64,000 bases of DNA, taken from NCBI RefSeq assembly GCF_000328705.1, contig NC_019673.1:7141001-7205000 (forward strand), given 5' to 3'. Shown in pieces: positions 25,734 to 33,751 of the stretch; positions within the stretch are counted from its first letter, which is position 1; the number at the start of each line of letters is the position of its first letter. The stretch is from Saccharothrix espanaensis DSM 44229 (GTDB lineage Bacteria; Actinomycetota; Actinomycetes; Mycobacteriales; Pseudonocardiaceae). Under the pieces are notes generated by a model that did not search any database, was not told where the DNA came from, and was given only the letters and a program-made list of their open reading frames with translations. The position numbers and the translations under genes were made by a program.

Positions 25734-26813
25734 ATGCACGAGCTGATCAGGTCCGAGGCCGCCGCCGCCGAGCAGCGCCGCGCGCTCACCGAACCCGTCG
25801 TGGCGGCGCTGGTGTCGTCGGGCACCACCCGGTCGCTCGCGCCCGCCCGGCTCGGCGGCCGGGAGCTGGACCTGCCGTCCTGGCTGGTCGAGATCGAGGC
25901 GCTGGCCAGGGCGGACGGCTCGACCGGCTGGACCGCGATGACCACCGGCGCCACCTCGGCGCTGTCCTGGTACCTGACCGACGACGGCGCCGAAGAGGTG
26001 TTCGGCTCCCCCACGTCGGTGATCGCCGGGACGGCCGCGCCGGCGGGCACGGCGGTCGCGGCCGACGGCGGGTACCGGGTGACCGGCCGGTGGGGCTGGG
26101 GCAGCGCCGTGCCGCTGTGCGACTGGGTGGCGGGCGGCGCGCGCACCGACGGCGGGGCCACGTTCGCGATCTTCCGGCGCGCCGACGTGACCGTGCACGA
26201 CACGTGGCACGCCGCCGGTCTGCGCGCCACCGCCTCGCACGAGTGGGAGGCGGCGGACGTGTTCGTGCCCGCCCGGCGCGCGGTGTGGCCGGCGGGCGTC
26301 GAGGTGTCCGGACCGCTGCCGAGGTTCCCGTTCACCGCGTTCCTGGCGCTGGGCGTGGCGGCGGTGGGTCTGGGCGTCGCGGCCCGCGCGGTCGAGGAGG
26401 TGGAGGCGCTGGCGGTGGTCAAGACCCCGCAGCACACGGCCGTGCCGCTGGCCGAGCAGACCGGCGCGCAACTCGACCTGGCCACCGCCGAGGCCCGGCT
26501 GTCGGCCGCGCGGGCGTTCCTGCACACCGAGGTCGCGGCCCGGTGGGCGGACGCGGTGGCGGACGTCCCGGCGTCGGTGCCCGACCGCGCCCGGCTGCGG
26601 CTGGCGTGCGCGCACGCGGCGGCCGAGTCGGCGACGGTGACCCGGCTGGCCTTCGACGTCGGCGGCGGCAGCTCGGTGTTCGAGACCTCCGCGCTCCAGC
26701 GGTGCCTGCGCGACGCGCACGTGGCCGCGCAGCACGGCCTGGTGTCGCGGCGGCTGTTCGAGACCTACGCGAAGGTGCGGCTGGGCGTGGCGACCGACAC
26801 GGCCCGGCTGTGA
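25734..26813 (+). CDS. Acyl-CoA dehydrogenase-fold flavoprotein
   Basis: 359 residues, shorter than the usual ~390. The N-terminal helical half and the WTAMTTGATSALSWYL and GYRVTGRWGWGSAVPLCDWVAGGA beta-region blocks match acyl-CoA dehydrogenase-like flavin monooxygenases (HsaA/DszC group), in which the catalytic Glu of true dehydrogenases is absent. The C-terminal helices with GGGSSVFETSALQRCLRD are typical of that group. It would need reduced FMN/FAD from a reductase. Next to an LLM-type flavoprotein gene 37 bases downstream, probably one operon. Substrate unknown. Confidence 0.82.
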   Translation: MHELIRSEAAAAEQRRALTEPVVAALVSSGTTRSLAPARLGGRELDLPSWLVEIEALARADGSTGWTAMTTGATSALSWYLTDDGAEEVFGSPTSVIAGTAAPAGTAVAADGGYRVTGRWGWGSAVPLCDWVAGGARTDGGATFAIFRRADVTVHDTWHAAGLRATASHEWEAADVFVPARRAVWPAGVEVSGPLPRFPFTAFLALGVAAVGLGVAARAVEEVEALAVVKTPQHTAVPLAEQTGAQLDLATAEARLSAARAFLHTEVAARWADAVADVPASVPDRARLRLACAHAAAESATVTRLAFDVGGGSSVFETSALQRCLRDAHVAAQHGLVSRRLFETYAKVRLGVATDTARL

Positions 26814-26850
26814 TCGGAATCCCGGCCCGCGCCAGGGCGTTGCACGGGGT

Positions 26851-27846
26851 GTGAAGCTCTCCGTCCTGGACCGGTCCCGCACCCGCGAAGGCGGGACGCA
26901 CGCGCAGGCGTTGCGCGACACCGTGGAGTTCGCCCGGCAGGCGGAAGTCCTGGGGTACCACCGGTTCTGGGTGTCCGAGCACCACGGCGTGCCCGGTGTG
27001 GCCGGGTCCGCGCCGACGGTGCTGGCCGCCGCGGCGGCCGCGCGGACGTCGGAGATCCGGATCGGCACCGGCGGCGTGATGCTGCCCAACCACCGGCCGC
27101 TGGTGGTGGCCGAGCAGTTCGGCGTGCTGGAGTCGCTGTTCCCCGGCCGGATCGACATGGGCCTGGGTCGCTCGGTGGGCTTCACCGAGCCGGTGCGCCG
27201 CGCGCTCGGGCACGGCAAGGACGACGCGGCCGAGTTCGGCGTCCAGCTGGACGAGTTGCTGTCGTACTTCACCGGCGACGCGGCCGTGTCCGGCTACCCC
27301 GCGACCGGCCTCGCGGTGCCGCCGTTCGTGCTGGCGACCGGGGCGGGCGCGCAGGTGGCGGCGTCACACGGCCTGCCGCTGGTGATCGGCGCGATCCGCG
27401 GCGAGCAGGCGATGGTCGAGGCCATCGACGGCTACCGAGCCCGGTTCCGGCCGTCGCGGTGGGCGCGGGAGCCGTACGTGGTGGTGTCGACGGCGGTCGC
27501 GGTGGCCGAGACGACCGAGGAGGCCCGGCGGCTGCTGCTGCCCGAGGCGTGGTCGATGGCGTACTCGCGAACCCGGGGCGAGTTCCCCGCGCTGCGGTCG
27601 CCGGCGGACGTCCTGGCGACGCCGATGACCGACCGCGAGCGCAAGTACTTCGAGGAATCGTTGCGCGGCACCATCTTCGGCACGCCGACGGAGGCTTCGG
27701 CGGAACTCGACGGCCTGGTCCGCCGGACCGGCGCGGACGAGGTCCTGCTCACCACCAGCACCTACGACCGCACGGCCATGCTGACGTCCTACCGCCTGCT
27801 GGCCCAAACCCTGCCGACCCAGCCCCTGCTGACCACGACAGCCTGA
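26851..27846 (+). CDS. LLM class flavin-dependent oxidoreductase
   Basis: 331 residues, GTG start. Luciferase-like TIM barrel: LSVLDRSRTREGGTHAQALRDTVEFARQAEVLGYHRFWVSEHH at the N-terminus (RFWVSEHH is the conserved flavin/F420 site), IRIGTGGVMLPNHRPLVVAEQF and GRIDMGLGRS. It probably uses FMN or F420. In an apparent operon with the acyl-CoA dehydrogenase-like gene; both may take part in degradation of an aromatic or sulfur compound, which is inference. Confidence 0.88.
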   Translation: MKLSVLDRSRTREGGTHAQALRDTVEFARQAEVLGYHRFWVSEHHGVPGVAGSAPTVLAAAAAARTSEIRIGTGGVMLPNHRPLVVAEQFGVLESLFPGRIDMGLGRSVGFTEPVRRALGHGKDDAAEFGVQLDELLSYFTGDAAVSGYPATGLAVPPFVLATGAGAQVAASHGLPLVIGAIRGEQAMVEAIDGYRARFRPSRWAREPYVVVSTAVAVAETTEEARRLLLPEAWSMAYSRTRGEFPALRSPADVLATPMTDRERKYFEESLRGTIFGTPTEASAELDGLVRRTGADEVLLTTSTYDRTAMLTSYRLLAQTLPTQPLLTTTA

Positions 27847-27886
27847 GCCGGGCCGCTTCCCGCACCCGACCCAGGCGTCTGCCCGG

Positions 27887-28786
27887 TCAGCGGTCGCGCT
27901 GCTGCTCCGCCAGGAACCGCTCGAACTCCGCACCCAGCTCATCCGCGCTGGGCAACGGCTCGTCCTCGTTGACCAGCAGGTTCTCCGACGCCTCGGTGAA
28001 CGCGTCGTACTGGCGCTCCAGCGCCTCCACGACCTGCGCCACCTCGTCGGACTCGGCGACCTGGCGGGCGATCTCGGCGTCCGTGCGACGGGCCGACTCG
28101 GTCAGCGCGGCGGCGGGCACGATCAGCCCGGTGGACCGGGTCAGCGACTCCAGCAGGCCCAGCGCGGCGGCCGGGTACGAGCCCTGCGCGAGGTAGTGCG
28201 GCACGTAGGCGGCGAAGCCCATCGCGTCGTGACCGGCCTCGCCCAGGCGCAGCTCGATCAGCGCCGCGAGGTTGCCGGGCACCTGGACGCGGCTGAACGG
28301 CGACTTCTCGGTGACCAGCTCGGGCCGGGTGGCGTGCGAGATGACCGAGAGCTTGCGGGTGTGCGGGACCCCCATCGGGATGCCGTGGAAGCTCACCGCG
28401 AGCCGCACGCCCCACCGTTCCACCAGGATCCGCACGGCGGCGGCCACGGCCTCCCACCGCCGGTCCGGCTCGGGGCCGGTCATCAGCAGGAACGGCGTGC
28501 CGACCGAGTCGTGCAGCAGGCGGACCACCAGCTCCGGCGCGTCGTAGGACTCCCAGCGGTCCGTGGCGTAGCCCATCGTGGGCCGCCGGGCGCGGTAGTC
28601 GATCAGGTCGTCGACGTCGAACCGGGCCACCACCCGGTGCTCGTGCACCTCGAGCAGGTGGTCGACCACCGCGGACCCCGCCGCGCCCGCGTCCATGAAA
28701 CCGTCGAAGTGGTGCAGCAACACCGCTCCGGTCAGATCCGGGACGTCGGAGTCGACCTCGAACAGATCCCCCGGGTCCAGCGCCAC
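27887..28786 (-). CDS. PAC2 family protein (proteasome-assembly-chaperone-like)
   Basis: 299 residues, GTG start with GAGGAGG before it. The PAC2 fold is recognisable from LLHHFDGFMDAGAAGSAVVDHLL, the VRLLHDSVGTPFLLMTGPEPDRRW block and SFHGIPMGVPHTRKLSVISHATRPEL. Actinobacteria have such proteins along with their proteasome genes; the exact function in bacteria is not established. The last ~60 residues are an acidic helical tail (EDEPLPSADELGAEFERFLAEQQ). Confidence 0.9.
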   Translation of the reverse strand: MALDPGDLFEVDSDVPDLTGAVLLHHFDGFMDAGAAGSAVVDHLLEVHEHRVVARFDVDDLIDYRARRPTMGYATDRWESYDAPELVVRLLHDSVGTPFLLMTGPEPDRRWEAVAAAVRILVERWGVRLAVSFHGIPMGVPHTRKLSVISHATRPELVTEKSPFSRVQVPGNLAALIELRLGEAGHDAMGFAAYVPHYLAQGSYPAAALGLLESLTRSTGLIVPAAALTESARRTDAEIARQVAESDEVAQVVEALERQYDAFTEASENLLVNEDEPLPSADELGAEFERFLAEQQRDR

Positions 28787-28797
28787 CGCAAGCCTCC

Positions 28798-28980
28798 TCA
28801 GCTAGTCCTCCCCCGGTAGAACACCACCCCGCCCCAGATCCATTCCCCGATCCCGCCCCGATCCGAACCCGGCCGGCACACCCCCGCCCCGCCCGGCTCG
28901 CCCTGGACCGTTCGCGCCACCGCGAACAGCCCGAATGCGCATTCCGGACAAGTCAACCGCCGCTTGCGTTCGCCAACCAC
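28798..28980 (-). CDS. Possible small CPEC protein coupled to PAC2 gene
   Basis: 60 residues from GTG. It has RRLTCPEC (a zinc-ribbon half) near the start; a reading without a start codon extends upstream and contains CTDACGGTGVVG, which would supply the other Cys pair, so the true gene may be longer or decayed. Its stop TGA overlaps the ribosome site of the PAC2 gene, 12 bases before that start, which is what an operon partner would look like. No family recognised; may be chance. Confidence 0.25.
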   Translation of the reverse strand: MVGERKRRLTCPECAFGLFAVARTVQGEPGGAGVCRPGSDRGGIGEWIWGGVVFYRGRTS

Positions 28981-29079
28981 GCCGGTGCCGCCACACGCGT
29001 CGGTGCAGGTCGGTCGAGCCCTTGTCCCCTGGCGCGGAGCAGCGAAGTAGCGGGTTCGGGTCGGCCGGGTCCGGTGTGC

Positions 29080-29110
29080 TTGACCTCGATCCAGGTCGAG
29101 GTCCTAGTTT
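29080..29110 (+). promoter_or_regulatory. MerR/SoxR-type promoter of the ABC exporter
   Basis: TTGACC (29080-29085), a 19-bp spacer and TAGTTT (29105-29110). The over-long spacer holds the dyad ACCTCGA-TCCAGG-TCGAGGT (29083-29102). Such 19-bp spacers with a central dyad are characteristic of promoters untwisted by MerR-family activators such as SoxR. Transcription would begin about at the ATG (29117), giving a leaderless mRNA. The same dyad lies at 48168-48187. Confidence 0.75.
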
Positions 29111-29116
29111 TTGCCC

Positions 29117-31006
29117 ATGGACATGGAAACCACGGCTTGGATGTCGCTCTACCACGTGACCAACGCGCAGGACGACCGCCGGCCGTTCTCCAAGGCCACG
29201 CTCAAGCGCATCTGGACCTTCGCCCGCCCGCGCCGCGGCCGGCTCGCCCAGTACCTCGGGCTCAGCGTCGTCATCGCGATCCTCGCCGTCGTCACCCCCG
29301 TGCTGGCCGGGCGGATCGTGGACGCCATCGTGCGCGGGTCGGCGTTCGACGTCGTGCTGGGGTTGAGCGGGCTGATCGCGGGGATCGCGGTGGTCGAGGC
29401 GGTGCTCGGGCTGGTCGCCCGGTGGTTGTCGGCGAGCATCGGCGAGGACCTCATCCTCCACCTGCGCACCACCGTGTTCGACCACGTCCAGCGGATGCCG
29501 ATCGCCTTCTTCACCCGCACCCGCACCGGCGCGCTGGTGAGTCGGCTGAACAACGACGTGATCGGCGCGCAACGGGCGTTCAGCGACACGCTCTCCAGCG
29601 TCGTCGGCAACCTCGTCACGCTCGTCCTCACCCTCGTGGTGATGATCGGCCTGTCCTGGCAGATCACGCTGCTCGCCCTCGTCCTGCTCCCGATCTTCGT
29701 GCTGCCCGCCCGCCGCATGGGGTCCCGCCTCGCCCGCCTCGAACGCGAGGCCGCCAACCACAACGCGACGATGAGCACGCAGATGACCGAGCGGTTCTCC
29801 GCCCCCGGCGCGACGCTGGTCAAGCTGTTCGGCCGGCCGTCGCAGGAGTCGGCCGAGTTCGCGACCCGCGCGCGCCGCGTCCGCGACATCGGCGTGCGGT
29901 CGGCGATGGTGCAGTCGGTGTTCCTGACCGCGCTCACGTTGGTCTCGGCGCTGGCGCTCGCGCTCGTCTACGGGCTCGGCGGGTTCTTCGCACTCAAGGG
30001 TCAACTCGACGCCGGTTCGGTGGTCGCGCTCGCCCTGCTGCTCACCCGGCTCTACGCCCCGCTGACGGCACTGGCCAGCGCCCGCGTCGAGGTGATGAGC
30101 GCGCTGGTCAGCTTCGAGCGGGTGTTCGAGGTGCTCGACCTCAAGCCGTTGATCTCCGAGCGGCCCGACCCCGAGCGGGTCCCGGACGGCGCGGTGTCGG
30201 TGGAGTTCGAGAACGTCTCGTTCGCCTACCCGTCGGCGGACAAGGTCTCGCTCGCCTCGCTGGAGGAGGTCGCCGTGCTGGACACCCGGGGCGGGGTGCA
30301 GGTGCTGCACGACGTCTCCTTCCGCGCCGAGCCCGGCCAGGTCGTGGCGCTGGTGGGGTCGTCGGGTGCGGGCAAGTCCACGATCGCGTCGCTGCTGCCC
30401 CGGCTCTACGACGTCGACGGCGGTTCGGTGAAGCTGTCCGGCGTGGACGTCCGCGACCTGTCCGCGCAGGAGATCCGGGACACGCTCGGCATGGTCACCC
30501 AGGACGGTCACCTGTTCCACGAGTCGATCCGCTCGAACCTGCTGCTCGCGCGCCCGGAGTCGACCGACGAGGACCTGTGGGACGCGCTGCGCCGCGCCCG
30601 GCTCGCCGACCTGGTCCACTCGCTGCCCGACGGGCTGGACACGGTGGTCGGCGAGCGCGGCTACCGGCTCTCCGGCGGTGAGCGCCAGCGGTTGACCATC
30701 GCGCGGCTGCTGCTGGCCCGGCCGCGCGTGGTGATCCTGGACGAGGCCACCGCCCACCTGGACTCGACCTCCGAGGCGGCCGTCCAGGCGGCGCTGACCG
30801 AAGCGCTGGCCGGCCGCACCGCCGTGGTGATCGCGCACCGGCTCTCCACGATCCGGGCGGCCGACCTGATCCTGGTGGTGGAGGACGGCCGGGTCGTGGA
30901 GCGGGGCACGCACACCGACCTGCTGGCCGCCGGCGGCCGGTACGAGGAGCTGTACCGGACGCAGTTCGCGCAGGAAGCCGTCGGGCAGGGGGCGTCGGCG
31001 GTCTGA
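29117..31006 (+). CDS. ABC transporter, fused membrane and ATPase domains (exporter)
   Basis: 629 residues. Residues ~30-320 are the six-helix type 1 exporter membrane domain (LSVVIAILAVVTPVLAGRIVDAI and following helices; VFDHVQRMPIAFFTRTRTGALVSRLNND coupling helix). Residues ~360-620 are the ATPase: VALVGSSGAGKSTIASLLPRLYDV (Walker A about 413), YRLSGGERQRLTIARLL, VVILDEATAHLDSTSE and VIAHRLSTIRAADLI. A homodimeric drug or lipid exporter is likely. It lies behind a MerR-type promoter, so redox-active or toxic compounds probably induce it. Confidence 0.92.
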   Translation: MDMETTAWMSLYHVTNAQDDRRPFSKATLKRIWTFARPRRGRLAQYLGLSVVIAILAVVTPVLAGRIVDAIVRGSAFDVVLGLSGLIAGIAVVEAVLGLVARWLSASIGEDLILHLRTTVFDHVQRMPIAFFTRTRTGALVSRLNNDVIGAQRAFSDTLSSVVGNLVTLVLTLVVMIGLSWQITLLALVLLPIFVLPARRMGSRLARLEREAANHNATMSTQMTERFSAPGATLVKLFGRPSQESAEFATRARRVRDIGVRSAMVQSVFLTALTLVSALALALVYGLGGFFALKGQLDAGSVVALALLLTRLYAPLTALASARVEVMSALVSFERVFEVLDLKPLISERPDPERVPDGAVSVEFENVSFAYPSADKVSLASLEEVAVLDTRGGVQVLHDVSFRAEPGQVVALVGSSGAGKSTIASLLPRLYDVDGGSVKLSGVDVRDLSAQEIRDTLGMVTQDGHLFHESIRSNLLLARPESTDEDLWDALRRARLADLVHSLPDGLDTVVGERGYRLSGGERQRLTIARLLLARPRVVILDEATAHLDSTSEAAVQAALTEALAGRTAVVIAHRLSTIRAADLILVVEDGRVVERGTHTDLLAAGGRYEELYRTQFAQEAVGQGASAV

Positions 31007-31050
31007 GCCGCGCCGGGAGCCGGCCAGGAAGCCCGGGGCGGACCGGAGCG

Positions 31051-31251
31051 TCAGCGGATGAGTGAGGTGGCGGCGTCCTCGGGACCGGCGGACGCCGTCA
31101 GCTCGTCCGGCACCGCGACGATCTTGCGCTCCTCGTGGGTGAAGTGGTTCGCCGGCAACGCCGCCACGGTGTCCACTTCGGACTGCACGGTCACCGGGTC
31201 GGGGTCGGGGCCGGCGAGAACGTCCGCGAGGCGCACCAAGGCGTCGGTCAC
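31051..31251 (-). CDS. Small protein of unknown function
   Basis: 66 residues from a GTG overlapping the stop of the SRPBCC gene (GTGA), so third in the ArsR-SRPBCC operon. LVRLADVLAGPDPDPVTVQSEVDTV and ANHFTHEERKIVAVPDEL are visible, but no family was recognised; it may be a truncated protein. Carries one copy of the 13-mer GTCCGAAGTGGAC. Confidence 0.6.
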   Translation of the reverse strand: MTDALVRLADVLAGPDPDPVTVQSEVDTVAALPANHFTHEERKIVAVPDELTASAGPEDAATSLIR

Positions 31252-31757
31252 CCTTCCGCCAAGCCCTCGACCAGCCCTTCGAAGTGGGGTTTCATCGACG
31301 GGTAGTAGGAGTCGAACTCGGGCAGCGGGGTGCCGGCGCGGGACGCGACGAGCATGTCGAGGTAGTACTCCCAGCCCGGACCGATGTCGCCGACGCCTTC
31401 GACGGTCTGTAGGTGGTGCACGAACTTCAGCTCGGTCACACCGTCCACTTCGGACAACAGGAACTCCATCCGCCAGACGCCGTTGACGTCGGTGGTGGAC
31501 ACGGCCAGGCGCATCGGCGGCTCGCACGCCTCGACGCGGGCCTCCATCCAGGGCTGCTCCTCCTCGTAGGCCATCTGGATCTTGATGGTCCGGCCGGGCG
31601 CGGCCTCGCCCTCCCAGCGGCCGAACCACCGGGCGGTGCGCTCGGATTCGGTGACGCTGGCCCAGACGTCCTCCGCGTGCGCGCGGAACGTGCGGGTCAG
31701 CACCAGGTCGTGCTTCTCGCCGACGCGGAACAGCCGGCCGGTGGGGGGATTGGTCAT
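31248..31757 (-). CDS. SRPBCC/AHSA1-family protein
   Basis: 169 residues with AGGAGAACACC before the ATG. The START-like fold of the AHSA1 group is indicated by LVLTRTFRAHAEDVWASVTESERTARWFG and by WRMEFLLSEVDGVTELKFVHHL and GWEYYLDMLVA. The ATG overlaps the stop of the ArsR gene (ATGA). ArsR plus AHSA1 pairs are frequent in actinobacteria; the ligand is unknown. Confidence 0.88.
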   Translation of the reverse strand: MTNPPTGRLFRVGEKHDLVLTRTFRAHAEDVWASVTESERTARWFGRWEGEAAPGRTIKIQMAYEEEQPWMEARVEACEPPMRLAVSTTDVNGVWRMEFLLSEVDGVTELKFVHHLQTVEGVGDIGPGWEYYLDMLVASRAGTPLPEFDSYYPSMKPHFEGLVEGLAEG

Positions 31758-32104
31758 GCGGTGTTCTCCTCTCGCCGGTCCGCGCCCCGCTCGCGGCGCG
31801 TCCGGTAGACCTCGGTTTTCAGGGCGTCGAGGTGGTGCTCCCACCCGGCGGGCCGCAGGAACGGGGCCAGCCAGTCGGCCAGCCCGGCCAGCGGGGCCGG
31901 GTCGAGCAGGTAGATCCGCTGCCGGCCCACGACCTCGTCGCGCACCAGACCGCACTCCCGCAGCACCCGCAGGTGCCGGCTCACGGCAGGGCGGCTGATC
32001 TCGAACCGGCTCGCGATCTCCCCGGCGGACAACCGCGACCCCCGCAGCAGGACCAGGATCTCCCGCCGCACGGGGTCCGCGATCGCGCCGGCCACCTCGT
32101 TCAC
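31754..32104 (-). CDS. ArsR-family transcriptional regulator
   Basis: 116 residues from GTG 32104. Winged helix: ADPVRREILVLLRGSRLSAGEIASRFEISRPAVSRHLRVLRECGLV followed by the wing VVGRQRIYLLD. No metal-binding Cys pair is seen, so a non-metal ArsR. A TACGCT -10 box ends seven bases before the GTG, so the mRNA is probably leaderless; an inverted repeat overlapping the -10 suggests autorepression. Confidence 0.88.
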   Translation of the reverse strand: MNEVAGAIADPVRREILVLLRGSRLSAGEIASRFEISRPAVSRHLRVLRECGLVRDEVVGRQRIYLLDPAPLAGLADWLAPFLRPAGWEHHLDALKTEVYRTRRERGADRREENTA

Positions 32105-32114
32105 GAACGAAAGC

Positions 32115-32130
32115 GTAACTGATGGGTTAC
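32115..32130. promoter_or_regulatory. ArsR operator candidate
   Basis: GTAAC-TGATGG-GTTAC, a 5-bp inverted repeat with a 6-bp spacer, overlaps the presumed -10 box (TACGCT on the minus strand) of the arsR gene. Confidence 0.55.
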
Positions 32131-32184
32131 ACGTCTGGCAAAGGCGCAGTCCACGGGCTTGGACAGGGCCGGGAACGGCCGGGG

Positions 32185-33273
32185 TCACGCGTCCGGCAAC
32201 GACCTCAGGTAGGCGCTCAGCGCCCGGTAGTACGGCAGCACGGTGTCGAGGTCGGCGTACTCGTCCGGCCCGTGCTGACCGTCCCCGCCGACGCCGAAGA
32301 TCACCGCGTCGACCCCGCGCTGGTAGAAGAACCGGGAGTCGGCCGCGCCGTGCTTGCGCAGGAGGTCACCGGAGTACCCCTGCGCGCGGGCGGCGGCTCG
32401 CAGGGCCGCCACGTCGACGCTGTCCGGGTCGGCCCGGTGCGGCGGCTCGACCGAGCGCACCGCCACCGGCAGCCCGCACAGGTCCGACAGGTGCCGGGCC
32501 ACCTCGTCGGCGTCCCGGCGGGCGAAGTCGGCGTCCTCGGGCGGGAACCGGATGTCCAGCCACGCGGAGGCGTCCGCCGGGATCTGGTTCACAGCGGTGT
32601 TCGACGTCTCGACGCGCGCCACGTTCACGGTCGTCCGCCACGCCTCGGAGGTGGCCTGCGGGTACGCGTCGAGCACCGCTCCCAGCGCCCGCACCAGCTT
32701 CACCAGCGCGTTGTCCCCCAACCACGGGTACGCGCCGTGCGCGGCCCGCCCGACAGCGTCGATCCGGGCGTTGACCAGCCCTTTCGACTCCGTCACCAGT
32801 CGCAACGCGCTGTGCTCGCCGATCACCGCGAACCGCGTCGAGACGCCCTGGTCGAGCTGGTGCCGGGTGCCGTCGCGCCCGCCCACCTCCTCGTCGGTGA
32901 CCAGTTGCAGCCCCACCGGGAACGGCGTCGGCACGTCCCGGAACACCAGCGCCAGCACCAGCGCGGACAGCTTCATGTCCTGCGCGCCGCGCGCGTGCAG
33001 CCGCGAGCCCTCCCGGCGCGGCTCGAACAGCTCGGGCGCGCCGGGCACGACGTCGAGGTGGGCGTTGAACAGCACCCGGAACTCCGGCCGGGTCGCGCCC
33101 CGGTAGACCAGCGCGCTGGGTTTCCCGCCGGACTCGAACCGCTCGACGGTGAAACCGGGCCCGACCGCGCCGAGCACGTGGTCGAGGGCCTTGGCCAGCT
33201 CGGCCGGCCGGTCGGCGGTGGAGGGGATGCGCAGCAGGCCGTCGGCCAGGGTCAGGAACTCGTCCAGGTCCAC
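32185..33273 (-). CDS. M20/M28-type zinc metallopeptidase (M20 family)
   Basis: 362 residues, GTG start. The dizinc site of M20 enzymes is present: FNAHLDVVPG (His and Asp), HARGAQDMK (bridging Asp), VTDEEVGG (catalytic and zinc Glu), and a C-terminal His in VGGDGQHGPDEYA. The central VNARIDAVGRAAHGAYPWLGDNALVKL is the dimerisation domain. It hydrolyses a peptide or acyl-amino acid; the substrate is not evident. Cytoplasmic. Confidence 0.9.
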   Translation of the reverse strand: MDLDEFLTLADGLLRIPSTADRPAELAKALDHVLGAVGPGFTVERFESGGKPSALVYRGATRPEFRVLFNAHLDVVPGAPELFEPRREGSRLHARGAQDMKLSALVLALVFRDVPTPFPVGLQLVTDEEVGGRDGTRHQLDQGVSTRFAVIGEHSALRLVTESKGLVNARIDAVGRAAHGAYPWLGDNALVKLVRALGAVLDAYPQATSEAWRTTVNVARVETSNTAVNQIPADASAWLDIRFPPEDADFARRDADEVARHLSDLCGLPVAVRSVEPPHRADPDSVDVAALRAAARAQGYSGDLLRKHGAADSRFFYQRGVDAVIFGVGGDGQHGPDEYADLDTVLPYYRALSAYLRSLPDA

Positions 33274-33297
33274 GGCGCCATCCTGCCGCAGGAACCG

Positions 33298-33751
33298 TTA
33301 CCGCAGTTGCTCTTCCTGGGCGCGCCGCACTGCCTCCACCCGGTTGCGCGCGCCGAGCGTCTGCATCGCGGACTGGAGGTGGGTCTTGACCGTGTCGCGG
33401 GTCAGCCCCAGCTCTTCGGCGATCTCCGGGTTGGCCCGCCCGCGACGATCCGCCGCGACTGCGCCACCAGGTCGGTGTCGGTGACGTCCTTGCGCAGGCA
33501 GCCGTGCGCGCCGCCGTGCAGCGCCGCCGAGAGCGCGGCGTGGTCGTCGTCGTAGGCGGTGAAGATCACCACGCGGGCAGTCGGCGCGACGGCGGTGATG
33601 CGCGGCAACGCCTCGCTGCCCAGCATGTTCGGCACCACCGCGTCCCGCGCGGTGCGCGCCGACCCGACGACTCGATGTCCGGCGTCGCCGACACCAGCGA
33701 GCGCACCCCGTCGCACACCACGGGGTGGTCGTCCACCACCAGGATCCTCAC
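33298..33751 (-). pseudogene. Decayed NarL/FixJ response regulator
   Basis: Three pieces in three frames. The start (GTG 33751, overlapping the acyl-CoA synthetase stop) reads VRILVVDDHPVVCDGVRSLVSATPDIESSG, with the acidic pair of a receiver. The next piece, AVVPNMLGSEALPRI to RVVIFTAYDDDHAALSAALHGGAHGCLRKDV, lacks the segment with the phosphoacceptor Asp. The third, ANPEIAEELGLTRDTVKTHLQSAMQTLGARNRVEAVRRA, is the end of the LuxR HTH, missing its first helix. Two deletions have destroyed it. Confidence 0.8.
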
